Part shown: positions 1 through 8,543 of the stretch, one piece after another
How the letters are laid out: every line of letters begins with the position of its first letter
How positions within the stretch are numbered: the stretch's first letter is position 1
NCBI GenBank assembly: GCA_963702595.1
Contig: CAVPDC010000024.1
Span: 1 to 64,000 of the forward strand
DNA: 64,000 nucleotides
Source: JALORV01 sp963702595
Lineage (GTDB): Bacteria > Pseudomonadota > Gammaproteobacteria > Burkholderiales > Burkholderiaceae_F
Direction: 5' to 3'
The notes under the pieces: model-generated
Database searches by the model: none
Seen by the model: only the letters and a program-made list of their open reading frames with translations
Told to the model about the DNA's origin: nothing
Made by a program: the position numbers and the translations under genes

Positions 1-503
1 TGGACTATGCACGCCGCGCACCACAGCAGCCTGCCGAGCGCATCGACCTGTCCGTCCTGGTGGAGCAGGCGCCGCCACGCGTGCGTGTCGATGCAGACGA
101 GCACACGACGCTCAACCTGCGGGTCGCACACGGCGTAACCGTCAACGGCTATCGGACCGAACTCGATCGCGCGCTCGACAATCTGCTGGTGAATGCCATG
201 CGGTACGGGCGTGACCCGGTCACCGGACGCGTCGACCTGACTGTTTCGCTCGCAAGCGACGGGCAGGATGCCGTCATTTCAGTGGCGGATCACGGCCCGG
301 GCGTTCCGACCGAACAGATCGATCGCCTGCTGCGTCCGTTCGAGCGCGGCGACAGTGCGCGCAGCGGCAGCGGTGGCGCCGGGCTTGGTTTGCCGATCGT
401 GCAGCGGATCGCGCGGCTGCACGGCGGAAGCCTGAGGCTGCTTGCCAACTCACCCCATGGGCTCCGCGCCGAGCTGTCCCTGCCCCTAGTGCGCCGTGCA
501 TGA
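1..503 (+). CDS. Sensor histidine kinase, C-terminal ATP-binding part (5' end outside window)
   Basis: This is the catalytic and ATP-binding end of a two-component sensor kinase; the sensor and phospho-acceptor His regions lie upstream of the window. The reading frame is open from base 3. The HATPase_c boxes are visible in order: an N box (DNLLVNAMRYG), a G1 box (DHGPGVP), an F box (RPFERGD) and a G2 box (GAGLGLPIV). The GLGLPIV pattern suits the EnvZ/OmpR-partner class. The stop overlaps the next gene in an ATGA arrangement, so the two are probably co-transcribed. The signal sensed and the partner regulator cannot be told from this fragment. Confidence 0.9.
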   Translation, partial: DYARRAPQQPAERIDLSVLVEQAPPRVRVDADEHTTLNLRVAHGVTVNGYRTELDRALDNLLVNAMRYGRDPVTGRVDLTVSLASDGQDAVISVADHGPGVPTEQIDRLLRPFERGDSARSGSGGAGLGLPIVQRIARLHGGSLRLLANSPHGLRAELSLPLVRRA

Positions 504-1282
504 GCCCTGCCGGTGCCAACCGACGGCGGCGAGCCCTGATCACGGCAGCGCTGGCGGGACTCGCACTGCCGCTGGGCGCCATACGCGCCCAGACCTGGGC
601 GATACGCGTGGAGAGCGGCACGCCGCACCGCTTGCCGCGGGCGGCCGTCGACGACCTCGAGATCGAGCTTGACGCCAGCGACGGTGATGGGCCTGTCGAC
701 ATCGCGGTGTTGATGCTTGGCACGATCGACCTCCCGAGCGGACAACTGGCCGCCGGCGACGGCATGCGGCTCGACGGCGGCTCGTTCGCCCAACTCGTCC
801 CGGCGGGACGCTATCCGGTGCAGGTGATCGTGGCCCGCTACGCAGACGCCACCGAGCGCGTTGCATTCGCCCAGGTGAAGTTCACGGCCAGAGCGGCGAC
901 CCGCTGGGACAACGCCATCTTCCAGGGCGACGACGCCGAGCCTCTCGCCGAAGACGAGCTGTCGGGCTACGAAGTCGAGTCCGGTCTCGGCAGCCTGTTC
1001 GAAGTGGAGGCGCTGCGTGCCTACCGCCAGGAATTCGGTCTGAGCCCCCGACTGCGCCAGGACCTGGAACAGGTCCTGCTGCGAAATCGTCGGCCGTCAT
1101 GGAGCTGGGCCTGGGTGAGGACGCCCGTCGGCTCGGGTGTCCTCGTCTCTGCCGGAGAGGGCGCCGGCTTCTACGGCTCGTATTGGGGCCAGGATGACTC
1201 CGGAGCAATCGTCTCGCTGGTCACAGACTTCGACCTGCTCGACTGGGCCGGGCTGCCGGAACCTGAACCCGTCACGGCTTGA
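500..1282 (+). CDS. Exported DUF4241-domain protein with Tat-like signal
   Basis: A 260-residue protein of the DUF4241 family, whose biochemical role is unknown. The N-terminus has an Arg-rich n-region (RRRR) followed by a hydrophobic stretch and an AQ-type cleavage site near residue 31, which looks like a twin-arginine-style export signal, though the canonical SRRxFLK is not present. The C-terminal part contains the GSGVLVSAGEG...GFYGSYWG pattern typical of DUF4241. It begins in ATGA overlap with the kinase stop. Its 3' end overlaps the convergent ispF stop by 11 bases. Family assignment is by pattern memory. Confidence 0.75.
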   Translation: MSPAGANRRRRALITAALAGLALPLGAIRAQTWAIRVESGTPHRLPRAAVDDLEIELDASDGDGPVDIAVLMLGTIDLPSGQLAAGDGMRLDGGSFAQLVPAGRYPVQVIVARYADATERVAFAQVKFTARAATRWDNAIFQGDDAEPLAEDELSGYEVESGLGSLFEVEALRAYRQEFGLSPRLRQDLEQVLLRNRRPSWSWAWVRTPVGSGVLVSAGEGAGFYGSYWGQDDSGAIVSLVTDFDLLDWAGLPEPEPVTA

Positions 1283-1754
1283 CGAGCAGCGCGACGGCCA
1301 GGGCGGCAATACCTTCGCTGCGCCCGAGCGCACCGAGCTTCTCGCTGGTCTTGCCCTTGACGCTGACAGCGGAAGCCTCGAGGCCGCAACAGGCCGCGAT
1401 CGCAGCGCGCATGGAGTCAACATATGGCGCGATCTTCGGTCGCTCGGCAATGACGGTGGCGTCGATGTTCTCGATGCGCCAGCCCGTCTCCCGAACTCGC
1501 TCGGCCGCCGCTCTCAGCAGCACGCGGCTGTCGGCATTGCGGTAGCGGTCGTCAGAGTCCGGGAAGAGCTTGCCGATGTCGCCGAGCGCAGCCGCACCGA
1601 GCAGCGCATCGGTGATCGCATGCAGCAGCACGTCGCCGTCCGAGTGCCCGAGCAGACCACGCCCGAACGAAATCTCGACACCACCCATGATCAGACGACG
1701 CCCCGGCACCAGCGCGTGGATGTCGTAGCCCTGCCCGACGCGTAACCGTGTCAT
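1272..1754 (-). CDS. ispF: 2-C-methyl-D-erythritol 2,4-cyclodiphosphate synthase
   Basis: Catalyses cyclisation of CDP-methylerythritol 2-phosphate with loss of CMP in the MEP isoprenoid pathway. The product is 160 residues, the usual length. The N-terminal GQGYDIH motif and HSDGD motif supply metal ligands, and the C-terminus holds the conserved KGKTSEKLG stretch. I chose the ATG at 1754 because it overlaps the ispD stop as ATGA and begins directly with the conserved core; the open frame extends further upstream only as a shadow over ispD. It forms a two-gene unit with ispD. Confidence 0.96.
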   Translation of the reverse strand: MTRLRVGQGYDIHALVPGRRLIMGGVEISFGRGLLGHSDGDVLLHAITDALLGAAALGDIGKLFPDSDDRYRNADSRVLLRAAAERVRETGWRIENIDATVIAERPKIAPYVDSMRAAIAACCGLEASAVSVKGKTSEKLGALGRSEGIAALAVALLVKP

Positions 1755-2452
1755 GCCAGCCTTTCCTGTTCGCCCAGGATCGCGCGCGCCAGCACGAGAT
1801 CCTCGGGAGTCGTGACCTTGAGATTGCTGGCGCCACCCAAGACCAGCCGCGGCGCGTGACCGGCACGCTCCATCGCGCTGGATTCGTCCGTCACGGCATC
1901 GAGCGCACCACTCAACGCCGCGCGCAAGGAACCGACTCGGAACAACTGCGGCGTCTGTGCACACCACATCGACGCGCGGTCCACCGTCATGCCGACGCGT
2001 CCATCTTCGCCGCGCTTCAATGTGTCGGCCAGCGGGATCGCGAGCAGGCCGCCGCTGCCGTCGGCGCCGACTTCGTCGATCAGCCGACCGAGCTGGGCCT
2101 CGGTCAAGCAGGGGCGCGCAGCGTCGTGCACCAGAACGCGATCATCGTCGTCGGTGCGGGCGGCGATCGCGATGAGACCGTTGCGCACGCTCTCGGCGCG
2201 CGAGGCGCCGCCGACCGGCAGGAACTCGACCCGCTCGTCGTCGAGCCGGAATTCTGGCCAGCGAGTGTCCGACGGCGCGACCACGACGAAAACCGCGTCA
2301 ATGCGGGCGTCGGACAACATGGCCGCGATCGAGTGCTCCAGCATCGTGCGGTCACCCAGCGGCAGATACTGCTTTGGAAGATCGTGCCCGCTCATGCGGG
2401 AACCCACGCCGGCGGCGGGTATCAGGGCAATGTAGCGAAGCGGTCGAGGCAC
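1751..2452 (-). CDS. ispD: 2-C-methyl-D-erythritol 4-phosphate cytidylyltransferase
   Basis: Transfers CMP from CTP to MEP, two steps before IspF in the same pathway. The N-terminal nucleotide-binding motif PAAGVGSRM, the KQY residue set and the HDAARP motif are all present. The GTG at 2452 gives 233 residues, matching family length, with the conserved RYIALIPAAG only a few residues in; upstream in-frame codons run into the mfd leader region and are unlikely to be translated. Divergent from mfd with about 110 bp between start codons. The start choice is inferred. Confidence 0.93.
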   Translation of the reverse strand: MPRPLRYIALIPAAGVGSRMSGHDLPKQYLPLGDRTMLEHSIAAMLSDARIDAVFVVVAPSDTRWPEFRLDDERVEFLPVGGASRAESVRNGLIAIAARTDDDDRVLVHDAARPCLTEAQLGRLIDEVGADGSGGLLAIPLADTLKRGEDGRVGMTVDRASMWCAQTPQLFRVGSLRAALSGALDAVTDESSAMERAGHAPRLVLGGASNLKVTTPEDLVLARAILGEQERLA

Positions 2453-2487
2453 GGGAAAGCTCGCGGAGGAGCAGGAGTAGGCCTTCG

Positions 2488-2493
2488 TATAAT
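2488..2493 (+). promoter_or_regulatory. Perfect TATAAT box, candidate -10 for mfd
   Basis: A consensus TATAAT lies in the ispD-mfd divergent gap, 52 bp upstream of the leader ATG at 2540. No good -35 hexamer is seen at 16-18 bp spacing. The AT-rich patch also reads as TATTAT on the opposite strand, so it may serve ispD as well. Confidence 0.4.
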
Positions 2494-2539
2494 AACGACC
2501 GAGTTCGGCGGCCCTTGAGCCCTCGCAACGGAGGGTCCG

Positions 2540-2566
2540 ATGGCTGCCGATTGTTTTCTGCCGTGA
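2540..2566 (+). other. Possible 8-codon leader ORF overlapping the mfd start
   Basis: An ATG at 2540 is preceded 5-10 bases upstream by GGAGGG, the only strong ribosome-binding site in this region. It opens a frame of eight codons (MAADCFLP) ending at a TGA that overlaps the GTG proposed for mfd. It may be a coupling leader peptide, or a sign that the true mfd start is this ATG with a single-base error in between. Confidence 0.3.
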
Positions 2567-5500
2567 GCACCGACGTTTCGCTCGACCCGCCCGCCACTTC
2601 GCTGGCGGGCCTGCTGCCGCGATCGCTGCCGATCGCAGGGGCGCGCTTTGCCCTCGCCCGGCCACCGGGCTCCGCCGACGCACTGCTGCTGGCGCGCACC
2701 GGCGCTCAGTTGCGCGCGGCGCGCCGACTGCTGGTCGTCATCGCGGCTGACGCCCTCGATGCGCAGCGTCTGGTTGACGAGATCCCCTACTTCGACCCGA
2801 CGCTGGCCGTGCGGCCGCTGCCCGACTGGGAGACGCTGCCCTACGACACACTGTCGCCGCACCAGGACCTGGTGTCGGAGCGCCTCGAGACCCTGTTTCG
2901 ACTGAGCCAGACCGGCGGCGGCATCGACGTCCTCGTGGTGCCGGCGACGACGGCGCTGTACCGGCTGGCGCCGCCGCAGTACATCGCGGGACACACGTTC
3001 TTCTTTCGCCAGGGGCAGACGCTCGACGCTGACGAGCTGCGAACGCGACTGGTGTTCGCCGGCTATCAACATGTGTCCCAGGTGGTGGCGCCGGGAGAAT
3101 TCGCGGTCCGCGGCGGCCTCCTCGATCTGTATCCGATGGGCTCCACGCTGCCGTACCGGCTCGACCTGCTCGATGCGCAGCTCGAGTCCATCCGCGCGTT
3201 CGACCCCGATACGCAGCGCGGGCTGTACCCGGTGCCGGAAGTCCGATTGCTGCCCGGCCGCGAGTTTCCGCTCGATGAAACCGCGCGCCAGTCGTTCCGA
3301 CGCCGCTGGCGCGATCGCATCGAAGGCGATCCGAGCCGATCCAACGTCTACAAGGACATCGGCAGCGGCGCGGTTCCGGCCGGGGTCGAGTACTTCCTGC
3401 CGCTTTTCTTTGATGAAACGGCAACGCTCTTCGACTACCTGCCGCCGGACAGTCTCGTCGCGCTGCATGGGCCCGTCGAAGCGGCGATCCAGCGCTTCTG
3501 GAACGAGACCAGTGAACGCCATCGTTTCCTCGCCCGTGATCCTGCCCGGCCCATCCTGCCGCCATCTTCCCTGTTCCTGAACGCGGAGGCGTTCTTCGCT
3601 CGCACGCAGGACTACGGGCGGCTCGCGCTGGGCGATTCCGCGCCGCGCGACAGCGACACCGCCTTCGCAGCGATGCCGTCGCTCGCGGTCGAACGGCGAG
3701 CTGAAGATCCGCTCGGCCGCCTGCGGCGCTTTGCCGAGGAGTACGCGGGGCGCATCCTGGTCGTGGCCGACTCCGCCGGGCGCCGCGAAACGATCGGTCA
3801 GATGCTCGCGGAGTACGGCATCCCGTTCGGCGACAGTGCCGACTTCGCTGCGTTTCTCGCAGGCGAAGTCCGCATTGCGCTCGGCGTAGCACCGCTGCAC
3901 GAAGGCTTTGCGCTGCGCGATCCTCAGGTTGCGATCGTCACCGAGACCGAGCTCTACGCCGCCAGCCCGCGCCGCCTGCGCGGCAAGCAGCGCGAACGCG
4001 CCTCGAACGTCGAGGCGATGATCCGCGACCTCGCCGAACTGCGCGTGGGCGATCCGGTGGTGCACGTCGAGCACGGCATTGGTCGTTACCTCGGGCTGCA
4101 GGCGATGGACCTCGGCGACGGCCCGACGGAGTTCCTGCATCTTGAGTACGCCCACGAGGCGACGCTGTACGTGCCCGTGGCGCAGCTGCACCTGATCGGG
4201 CGCTATAGCGGTGCCGATCCGGCCGCCGCCCCGCTGCACCAGCTCGGCAGCGGTGACTGGGACAAGGCCCGCAGGAAGGCTGCGAAGCAGGTACGCGATA
4301 CCGCGGCCGAGCTCCTCAATCTCTATGCGTTGCGCGCCGCACGCAAGGGACACGCCTTCGAGTACCGGCAGCACGACTACGAAGCGTTTGCCGAGGGCTT
4401 CGGATTCGAGGAAACGCCCGACCAGCAGGCCGCGATCGAAGCTGTTCTCAAGGACATGGGCGCCGGCTTTCCGATGGACCGCCTGGTGTGTGGCGACGTC
4501 GGCTTCGGCAAGACCGAAGTCGCGCTGCGCGCAGCGTTCGCGGCCGTGGCAGGCGGCAGGCAGGTCGCGGTACTTTGTCCCACGACGCTGCTCGCCGAAC
4601 AGCACTGCCAGACTTTCCGCGACCGCTTCTCGCAATGGCCGGTAAACATCGTCGAGCTGTCGCGCTTCCGCTCGACGAAGGAAGTGGCCGACGCCATTGC
4701 CGGCATGAATGCGGGCACGGTGGACATCGTCATTGGAACCCACAAACTGCTCAGCGCGGACGTGCGCTTCGACCGCCTCGGGCTCGTCATCATCGACGAG
4801 GAGCACCGCTTCGGCGTGCGCCAGAAGGAACGGCTCAAGGCCCTGCGCGCCGAAGTCGATGTGCTGACGCTGACAGCCACACCGATCCCGCGAACGCTGG
4901 CGCTCTCGCTCGAAGGGATACGCGATTTCTCGGTCATTGCCACCGCGCCGCAGCGTCGGCTCGCCATCAAGACGTTCGTCCGCAAGGAAAGTGCCTCGCT
5001 GATGCGAGAGGCGGTGCTGCGCGAGCTCAAGCGCGGCGGACAGGTTTACTTCCTGCACAACGAGGTCGAGACCATCGAGAACCGCCGCGCCCGGCTCGTC
5101 GAGCTGCTACCTGAGGCGCGCATCGAGATCGCGCACGGTCAGATGCACGAGCGCGACCTGGAACGCGTCATGCGCGACTTCTACCAGCAGCGCTTCAACG
5201 TCCTGCTGTGCACGACCATCATCGAGACCGGCATCGATGTTCCGACCGCCAACACGATCATCATCCACCGCGCAGACAAGTTTGGCCTCGCGCAGCTGCA
5301 CCAGCTGCGCGGCCGCGTCGGCCGCTCGCATCACCAGGCCTATGCCTACCTGATGGTGCCCGACGAAGGCGGCCTGACGAAGAACGCCGAGAAGCGTCTC
5401 GAGGCGATCCAGAATCTCGAGGAGCTCGGCAGCGGCTTCTACCTTGCCATGCACGACCTCGAGATCCGTGGCGCCGGCGAGGTGCTGGGAGAGAACCAGA

Positions 5501-6039
5501 GCGGCAATATGCAGGAGGTCGGCTTCGACCTGTACACGCAGATGCTGAATGCCGCCGTGCGCGCACTGCGCTCTGGTCGCGAGCCCGACCTGCTGGCGCC
5601 GCTCGCAGCCGTCACCGAGATCAACCTGCGCGTGCCCGCCCTGCTCCCGCCCGACTACGTGGCCGACGTACACCAACGCCTGTCGATGTACAAGAAGCTG
5701 GCGAGCTGCGACGACGAGGACAGCCTGATCAGACTGCAGGAAGAACTCGTCGACCGCTACGGCAAGCTGCCGGAGCAGGCGCGTGCGCTGATCGAGACAC
5801 ACCGCCTGCGCCTCGTCGCCGAGCGGCTGGGCGTGAAAAAGATCGACGCCTCGAGCGATGCACTCGTGATCCAGTTCGTGCCGAAACCGCCGTTCGACAC
5901 GGCGCGCCTGATCGCGCTGATGCAGCGCTCGAAGACGATGCGCCTGGCCGGCCCGGAGCGCTTGCGCATCGACGAGAAGACCCCGAACCTCGAAGACCGC
6001 CTGCGGCGGCTACGAGAGATCTTCAAGGCACTCACCTGA
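2563..6039 (+). CDS. mfd: Transcription-repair coupling factor
   Basis: Mfd removes RNA polymerase stalled at DNA lesions and recruits UvrAB. The 1158-residue product (GTG start at 2563) matches the family length near 1150. In order there are UvrB-like N-terminal domains (WETLPYD, QDLVSERL), the CarD-like RNA-polymerase interaction domain at about 485-555, a helicase core with Walker A GDVGFGKTE near 644, a DEEH box near 745 and TATPIPRTL, and the TRCF C-terminal domain. The open frame continues upstream to 2374 but overlaps ispD coding, so I use the internal GTG. A long antisense open frame over its 5' half is a GC-driven shadow. Confidence 0.96.
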   Translation: MSTDVSLDPPATSLAGLLPRSLPIAGARFALARPPGSADALLLARTGAQLRAARRLLVVIAADALDAQRLVDEIPYFDPTLAVRPLPDWETLPYDTLSPHQDLVSERLETLFRLSQTGGGIDVLVVPATTALYRLAPPQYIAGHTFFFRQGQTLDADELRTRLVFAGYQHVSQVVAPGEFAVRGGLLDLYPMGSTLPYRLDLLDAQLESIRAFDPDTQRGLYPVPEVRLLPGREFPLDETARQSFRRRWRDRIEGDPSRSNVYKDIGSGAVPAGVEYFLPLFFDETATLFDYLPPDSLVALHGPVEAAIQRFWNETSERHRFLARDPARPILPPSSLFLNAEAFFARTQDYGRLALGDSAPRDSDTAFAAMPSLAVERRAEDPLGRLRRFAEEYAGRILVVADSAGRRETIGQMLAEYGIPFGDSADFAAFLAGEVRIALGVAPLHEGFALRDPQVAIVTETELYAASPRRLRGKQRERASNVEAMIRDLAELRVGDPVVHVEHGIGRYLGLQAMDLGDGPTEFLHLEYAHEATLYVPVAQLHLIGRYSGADPAAAPLHQLGSGDWDKARRKAAKQVRDTAAELLNLYALRAARKGHAFEYRQHDYEAFAEGFGFEETPDQQAAIEAVLKDMGAGFPMDRLVCGDVGFGKTEVALRAAFAAVAGGRQVAVLCPTTLLAEQHCQTFRDRFSQWPVNIVELSRFRSTKEVADAIAGMNAGTVDIVIGTHKLLSADVRFDRLGLVIIDEEHRFGVRQKERLKALRAEVDVLTLTATPIPRTLALSLEGIRDFSVIATAPQRRLAIKTFVRKESASLMREAVLRELKRGGQVYFLHNEVETIENRRARLVELLPEARIEIAHGQMHERDLERVMRDFYQQRFNVLLCTTIIETGIDVPTANTIIIHRADKFGLAQLHQLRGRVGRSHHQAYAYLMVPDEGGLTKNAEKRLEAIQNLEELGSGFYLAMHDLEIRGAGEVLGENQSGNMQEVGFDLYTQMLNAAVRALRSGREPDLLAPLAAVTEINLRVPALLPPDYVADVHQRLSMYKKLASCDDEDSLIRLQEELVDRYGKLPEQARALIETHRLRLVAERLGVKKIDASSDALVIQFVPKPPFDTARLIALMQRSKTMRLAGPERLRIDEKTPNLEDRLRRLREIFKALT

Positions 6040-6086
6040 ATGCGGTCGTGTCGCATCATGAAACCCGCAACTACACTCCGGCCTCG

Positions 6087-6947
6087 ATGAAGGATCTCGT
6101 CATCCAGGGACCGGCACTGTCGTCGGAGGTGCTCGACACCTTCAAGGTGGTGTGCATGCCTGCGCGCATCACAGTCATGGGCCACGCCGCGCGCTGCATC
6201 GCTGTGCATGACGACGTTGAAACCCGCAGGGCGGTGCGCGGCCTGGGCGATTACTGGAAAGTCGACGTGGCCTTCGTCGACCCGGCATGGCGCCTCGCCG
6301 GCTTCCGCCTGCTCGCGCTCGACATGGACTCGACGCTGATTAGTATTGAAAGCCTCGACGAGGTCGCGGCCTATGCCGGAAAGGGCGAAGAAGTGGCCGC
6401 CATCACCGAGGCCGCGATGCGCGGTGAGATCAGCGACTACCAGGAGAGCCTGCGCCAACGGGTCGCCATGTTGGCCGGGACCGACGCCGCGCTGCTCGCG
6501 CGCGTGTACGAGGAGAAGCTCAAGCTGAACGACGGTGCCGAGCGCCTCGTCGCGACCTGCCGCGCCGCGGGTCTCCGCACGCTGCTCGTGACGGGCGGCT
6601 TCAGTTTCTTCACCGAAAGGCTGCAGCGAGGGCTCCACTTCGACGCCACCCGCTCCAACGAACTCGATATCGTGGACGGACGCCTGACGGGCAAGGTCAC
6701 CGGGCCGGGCGGCGGTGAGATCATCGATGCCGAAGGCAAGGCCCTCGCCGTGCGCGAACAATGCGCTCAGCTGGGTTGCGCCACCGAGAAGTCGATCGTG
6801 CTCGGCGATGGTGCAAACGACCTGAAGATGATGTCGCTGGCGGGCATTTCGGTGGCCTACCGGGCGAAACCGGTGGTGCGTGACAAGGCGACATTCGCGC
6901 TCAGTCACGCCGCGCTCGACGGCGTGCTGAACTGGTTCGCCGAATGA
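6087..6947 (+). CDS. serB: Phosphoserine phosphatase
   Basis: Hydrolyses O-phosphoserine to L-serine, the last step of serine synthesis. The 286-residue protein has an N-terminal ACT-like region and a C-terminal HAD-type phosphatase domain: nucleophile motif LDMDST near residue 78, the motif II region VTGGFSFF and the motif III/IV region GDGANDLKM near 239. ATG 6087 is chosen because the conserved N-terminal region follows; no strong ribosome-binding site is visible. It lies 47 bp after mfd and overlaps the following cupredoxin gene as ATGA. Confidence 0.95.
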   Translation: MKDLVIQGPALSSEVLDTFKVVCMPARITVMGHAARCIAVHDDVETRRAVRGLGDYWKVDVAFVDPAWRLAGFRLLALDMDSTLISIESLDEVAAYAGKGEEVAAITEAAMRGEISDYQESLRQRVAMLAGTDAALLARVYEEKLKLNDGAERLVATCRAAGLRTLLVTGGFSFFTERLQRGLHFDATRSNELDIVDGRLTGKVTGPGGGEIIDAEGKALAVREQCAQLGCATEKSIVLGDGANDLKMMSLAGISVAYRAKPVVRDKATFALSHAALDGVLNWFAE

Positions 6948-7504
6948 ACAGATTACGAGCCGAGGCTCGCGCGGTGAAGTACTTGCGGTGCACCCTGATC
7001 GCAATGCTGCTGGCAGCGTCCGGCAGCGCGTTGGCCCATGGGGATACGGCGCACCCAAAGTCTTCCACGCCGATGGTCCTCGAACAGAAGCCGTGGGGCA
7101 TCGCCGGCGATGCCAAAGCCGTTAGTCGAACCATCGAAGTCACGATGACCGACAACATGCGCTTCGTTCCCGATTACATCGAGGTGCGGCAGGGCGAGAC
7201 CGTTCGGCTCGTGCATCGTAACCGCGGCAGGCTGATGCACGAATTCGTGCTCGGCACCCGCAAGGAACTCGATGAACACGCTGCGCTGATGAAGCGGTTC
7301 CCGACGATGGAGCACGACGAGCCTTACATGGTGCATGTAGCGCCAGGCAAGACCGGGGAAATCATCTGGACCTTCAACCGCGCCGGCGAATTCGACTTCG
7401 CCTGCCTGATTCCCGGTCACTACGATGCCGGGATGGTGGGCAAGGTCAAGGTAACACCCGTCGCAGCCGGAAAGAGCGTCAGCGGCGCCGGATCGAAGCG
7501 CTGA
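6944..7504 (+). CDS. Exported plastocyanin/CopI-like cupredoxin
   Basis: A periplasmic single-domain blue-copper-type protein, probably copper binding. A hydrophobic signal sequence (LIAMLLAASGSALA) precedes the mature part, which starts with HGDTAH. Likely copper ligands are the His in LMHEF and the Cys, His and Met in FACLIPGHYDAGM, the usual cupredoxin order. An alternative GTG start at 6974 would give a shorter, more standard signal peptide. It begins in ATGA overlap with serB. Whether it carries electrons or handles copper stress cannot be decided here. Confidence 0.85.
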   Translation: MNRLRAEARAVKYLRCTLIAMLLAASGSALAHGDTAHPKSSTPMVLEQKPWGIAGDAKAVSRTIEVTMTDNMRFVPDYIEVRQGETVRLVHRNRGRLMHEFVLGTRKELDEHAALMKRFPTMEHDEPYMVHVAPGKTGEIIWTFNRAGEFDFACLIPGHYDAGMVGKVKVTPVAAGKSVSGAGSKR

Positions 7505-7531
7505 CGCCCGCGCCGGCCAAACGCACGACGC

Positions 7532-7831
7532 TCAGTCCGTGCGAGACGGCCTGATGATTCCGGGCGCCGCAACACAGGGCTGCAGTTCGATCTCGCCTGG
7601 CCTCCAGGTCTTCGCAAACCACGGCTCGAGCGGGCCATACAGGCGCAAGATCGTGTTCCAGCCCTTGCCGGGCAGCGTCTGTACCCAGTTGGCTTCCTTC
7701 CCGGCCGGCGCTTTGGGTCCGAAGTAGACGTTGACCGAGCCCTCCGCGTTGACCTGCAGGCCCTTGGACTGGCTGCTGACACTGGGAAACTGCTGATCGG
7801 TCTGAGGCATCGATCGCGTCTGGTTGCTCGA
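7532..7831 (-). pseudogene. Remnant of a DUF1254/DUF1214 protein (C-terminal end only)
   Basis: The last roughly 90 residues of a DUF1254/DUF1214 protein are recognisable (TDQQFPSVSS, VYFGPKAPAGKEANW, LRLYGPLEPWF, WRPGEIE). Family resemblance continues upstream of the only in-frame ATG (NQTRSM), but an in-frame TAG at 7832-7834 cuts it immediately before that, and no further homologous sequence follows before the DUF882 gene. Full-length members are about 450 residues, so this is a 5'-deleted relic. A short translated product from the ATG at 7810 cannot be excluded. Confidence 0.75.
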
Positions 7832-7903
7832 CTATCGTCCCCGTGCCTCGCGGGGCGCCCCGACAGCCCGTCTGTCCTTGTGGGCCGTATCCCCGCGTCC
7901 CTG

Positions 7904-8533
7904 CTATCCGCCGGGCGTCGCCTTGGACTTGCCCTGGTCGAGCCAGATCCGCTCGTCGCCCGAGTCGACGTGGACGAAGCCGCGTCCGACGTAGAAGCCG
8001 GTGCCACCGCGGCCCAGCACCGACGCCAGCCCGGCAAGCTTGACGCTGGAGACTCCGCGCACCGAGATGTCGGCCGCCTGCCCAACGACATGGCGTGAAT
8101 CGCGTGCAGCGCCCTCGGTGGAGTTGTTCGTCATGCGCGTGCGATAGCCCGAGTGCAGTTCGATCGGCGCCTGGATGCCGGAGCGGGCCAGCCATGCCTG
8201 GACGCCGGTCAGCGTGTCGAGCAGTGTACGGTTCATCGCGAATACACGATCGGCCCGGACGTCGCGCATGATCCAGCACAGGCGCAGGTATTCGTCCTGA
8301 TTGCGGCCCGCTGTCGCGGTCCAGTAGGTCGCCCGCACTTCCTCGTCGCCGCGGCGGACCCAGAGCGTGCGCTTGTCTCGCAGCAGCTCGTGCAGGCGCT
8401 GATCCATCGCCTGTCCTGCATGTGCATGCAGCGGTACTGACCCGCAGACGCTGCAGCCAGCGGCGAGCACCAGCCGTCGGCGGGTCAGCCGGTGCGGCCC
8501 CAGATCCGTGTCGTCCTGTTCCACCGCGATCAC
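7904..8533 (-). CDS. DUF882 (YcbK-like, peptidase M15-related) exported protein
   Basis: An exported protein of the DUF882 family, related to M15 zinc peptidases that act on cell-wall peptides. A Tat-like signal (LTRRRLVLAAG) precedes the domain. Candidate zinc-site residues are visible in SGYRT, in SRHVVGQAADI (His and Asp) and in HVDSG. The true start is uncertain: GTG codons at 8533 or 8524 lie just after the thiolase stop, while the longer open frame runs into thiolase coding. The substrate is not known. Confidence 0.8.
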   Translation of the reverse strand: MIAVEQDDTDLGPHRLTRRRLVLAAGCSVCGSVPLHAHAGQAMDQRLHELLRDKRTLWVRRGDEEVRATYWTATAGRNQDEYLRLCWIMRDVRADRVFAMNRTLLDTLTGVQAWLARSGIQAPIELHSGYRTRMTNNSTEGAARDSRHVVGQAADISVRGVSSVKLAGLASVLGRGGTGFYVGRGFVHVDSGDERIWLDQGKSKATPGG

Positions 8534-8543
8534 GGCAAACGCG

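Noticed and set aside
2422..5058. 878-codon open frame antisense to mfd
   Set aside because: Composition is Arg, Gln, Val and His rich without family motifs, and the opposite strand is an intact mfd with all domains. High GC makes such antisense frames common.
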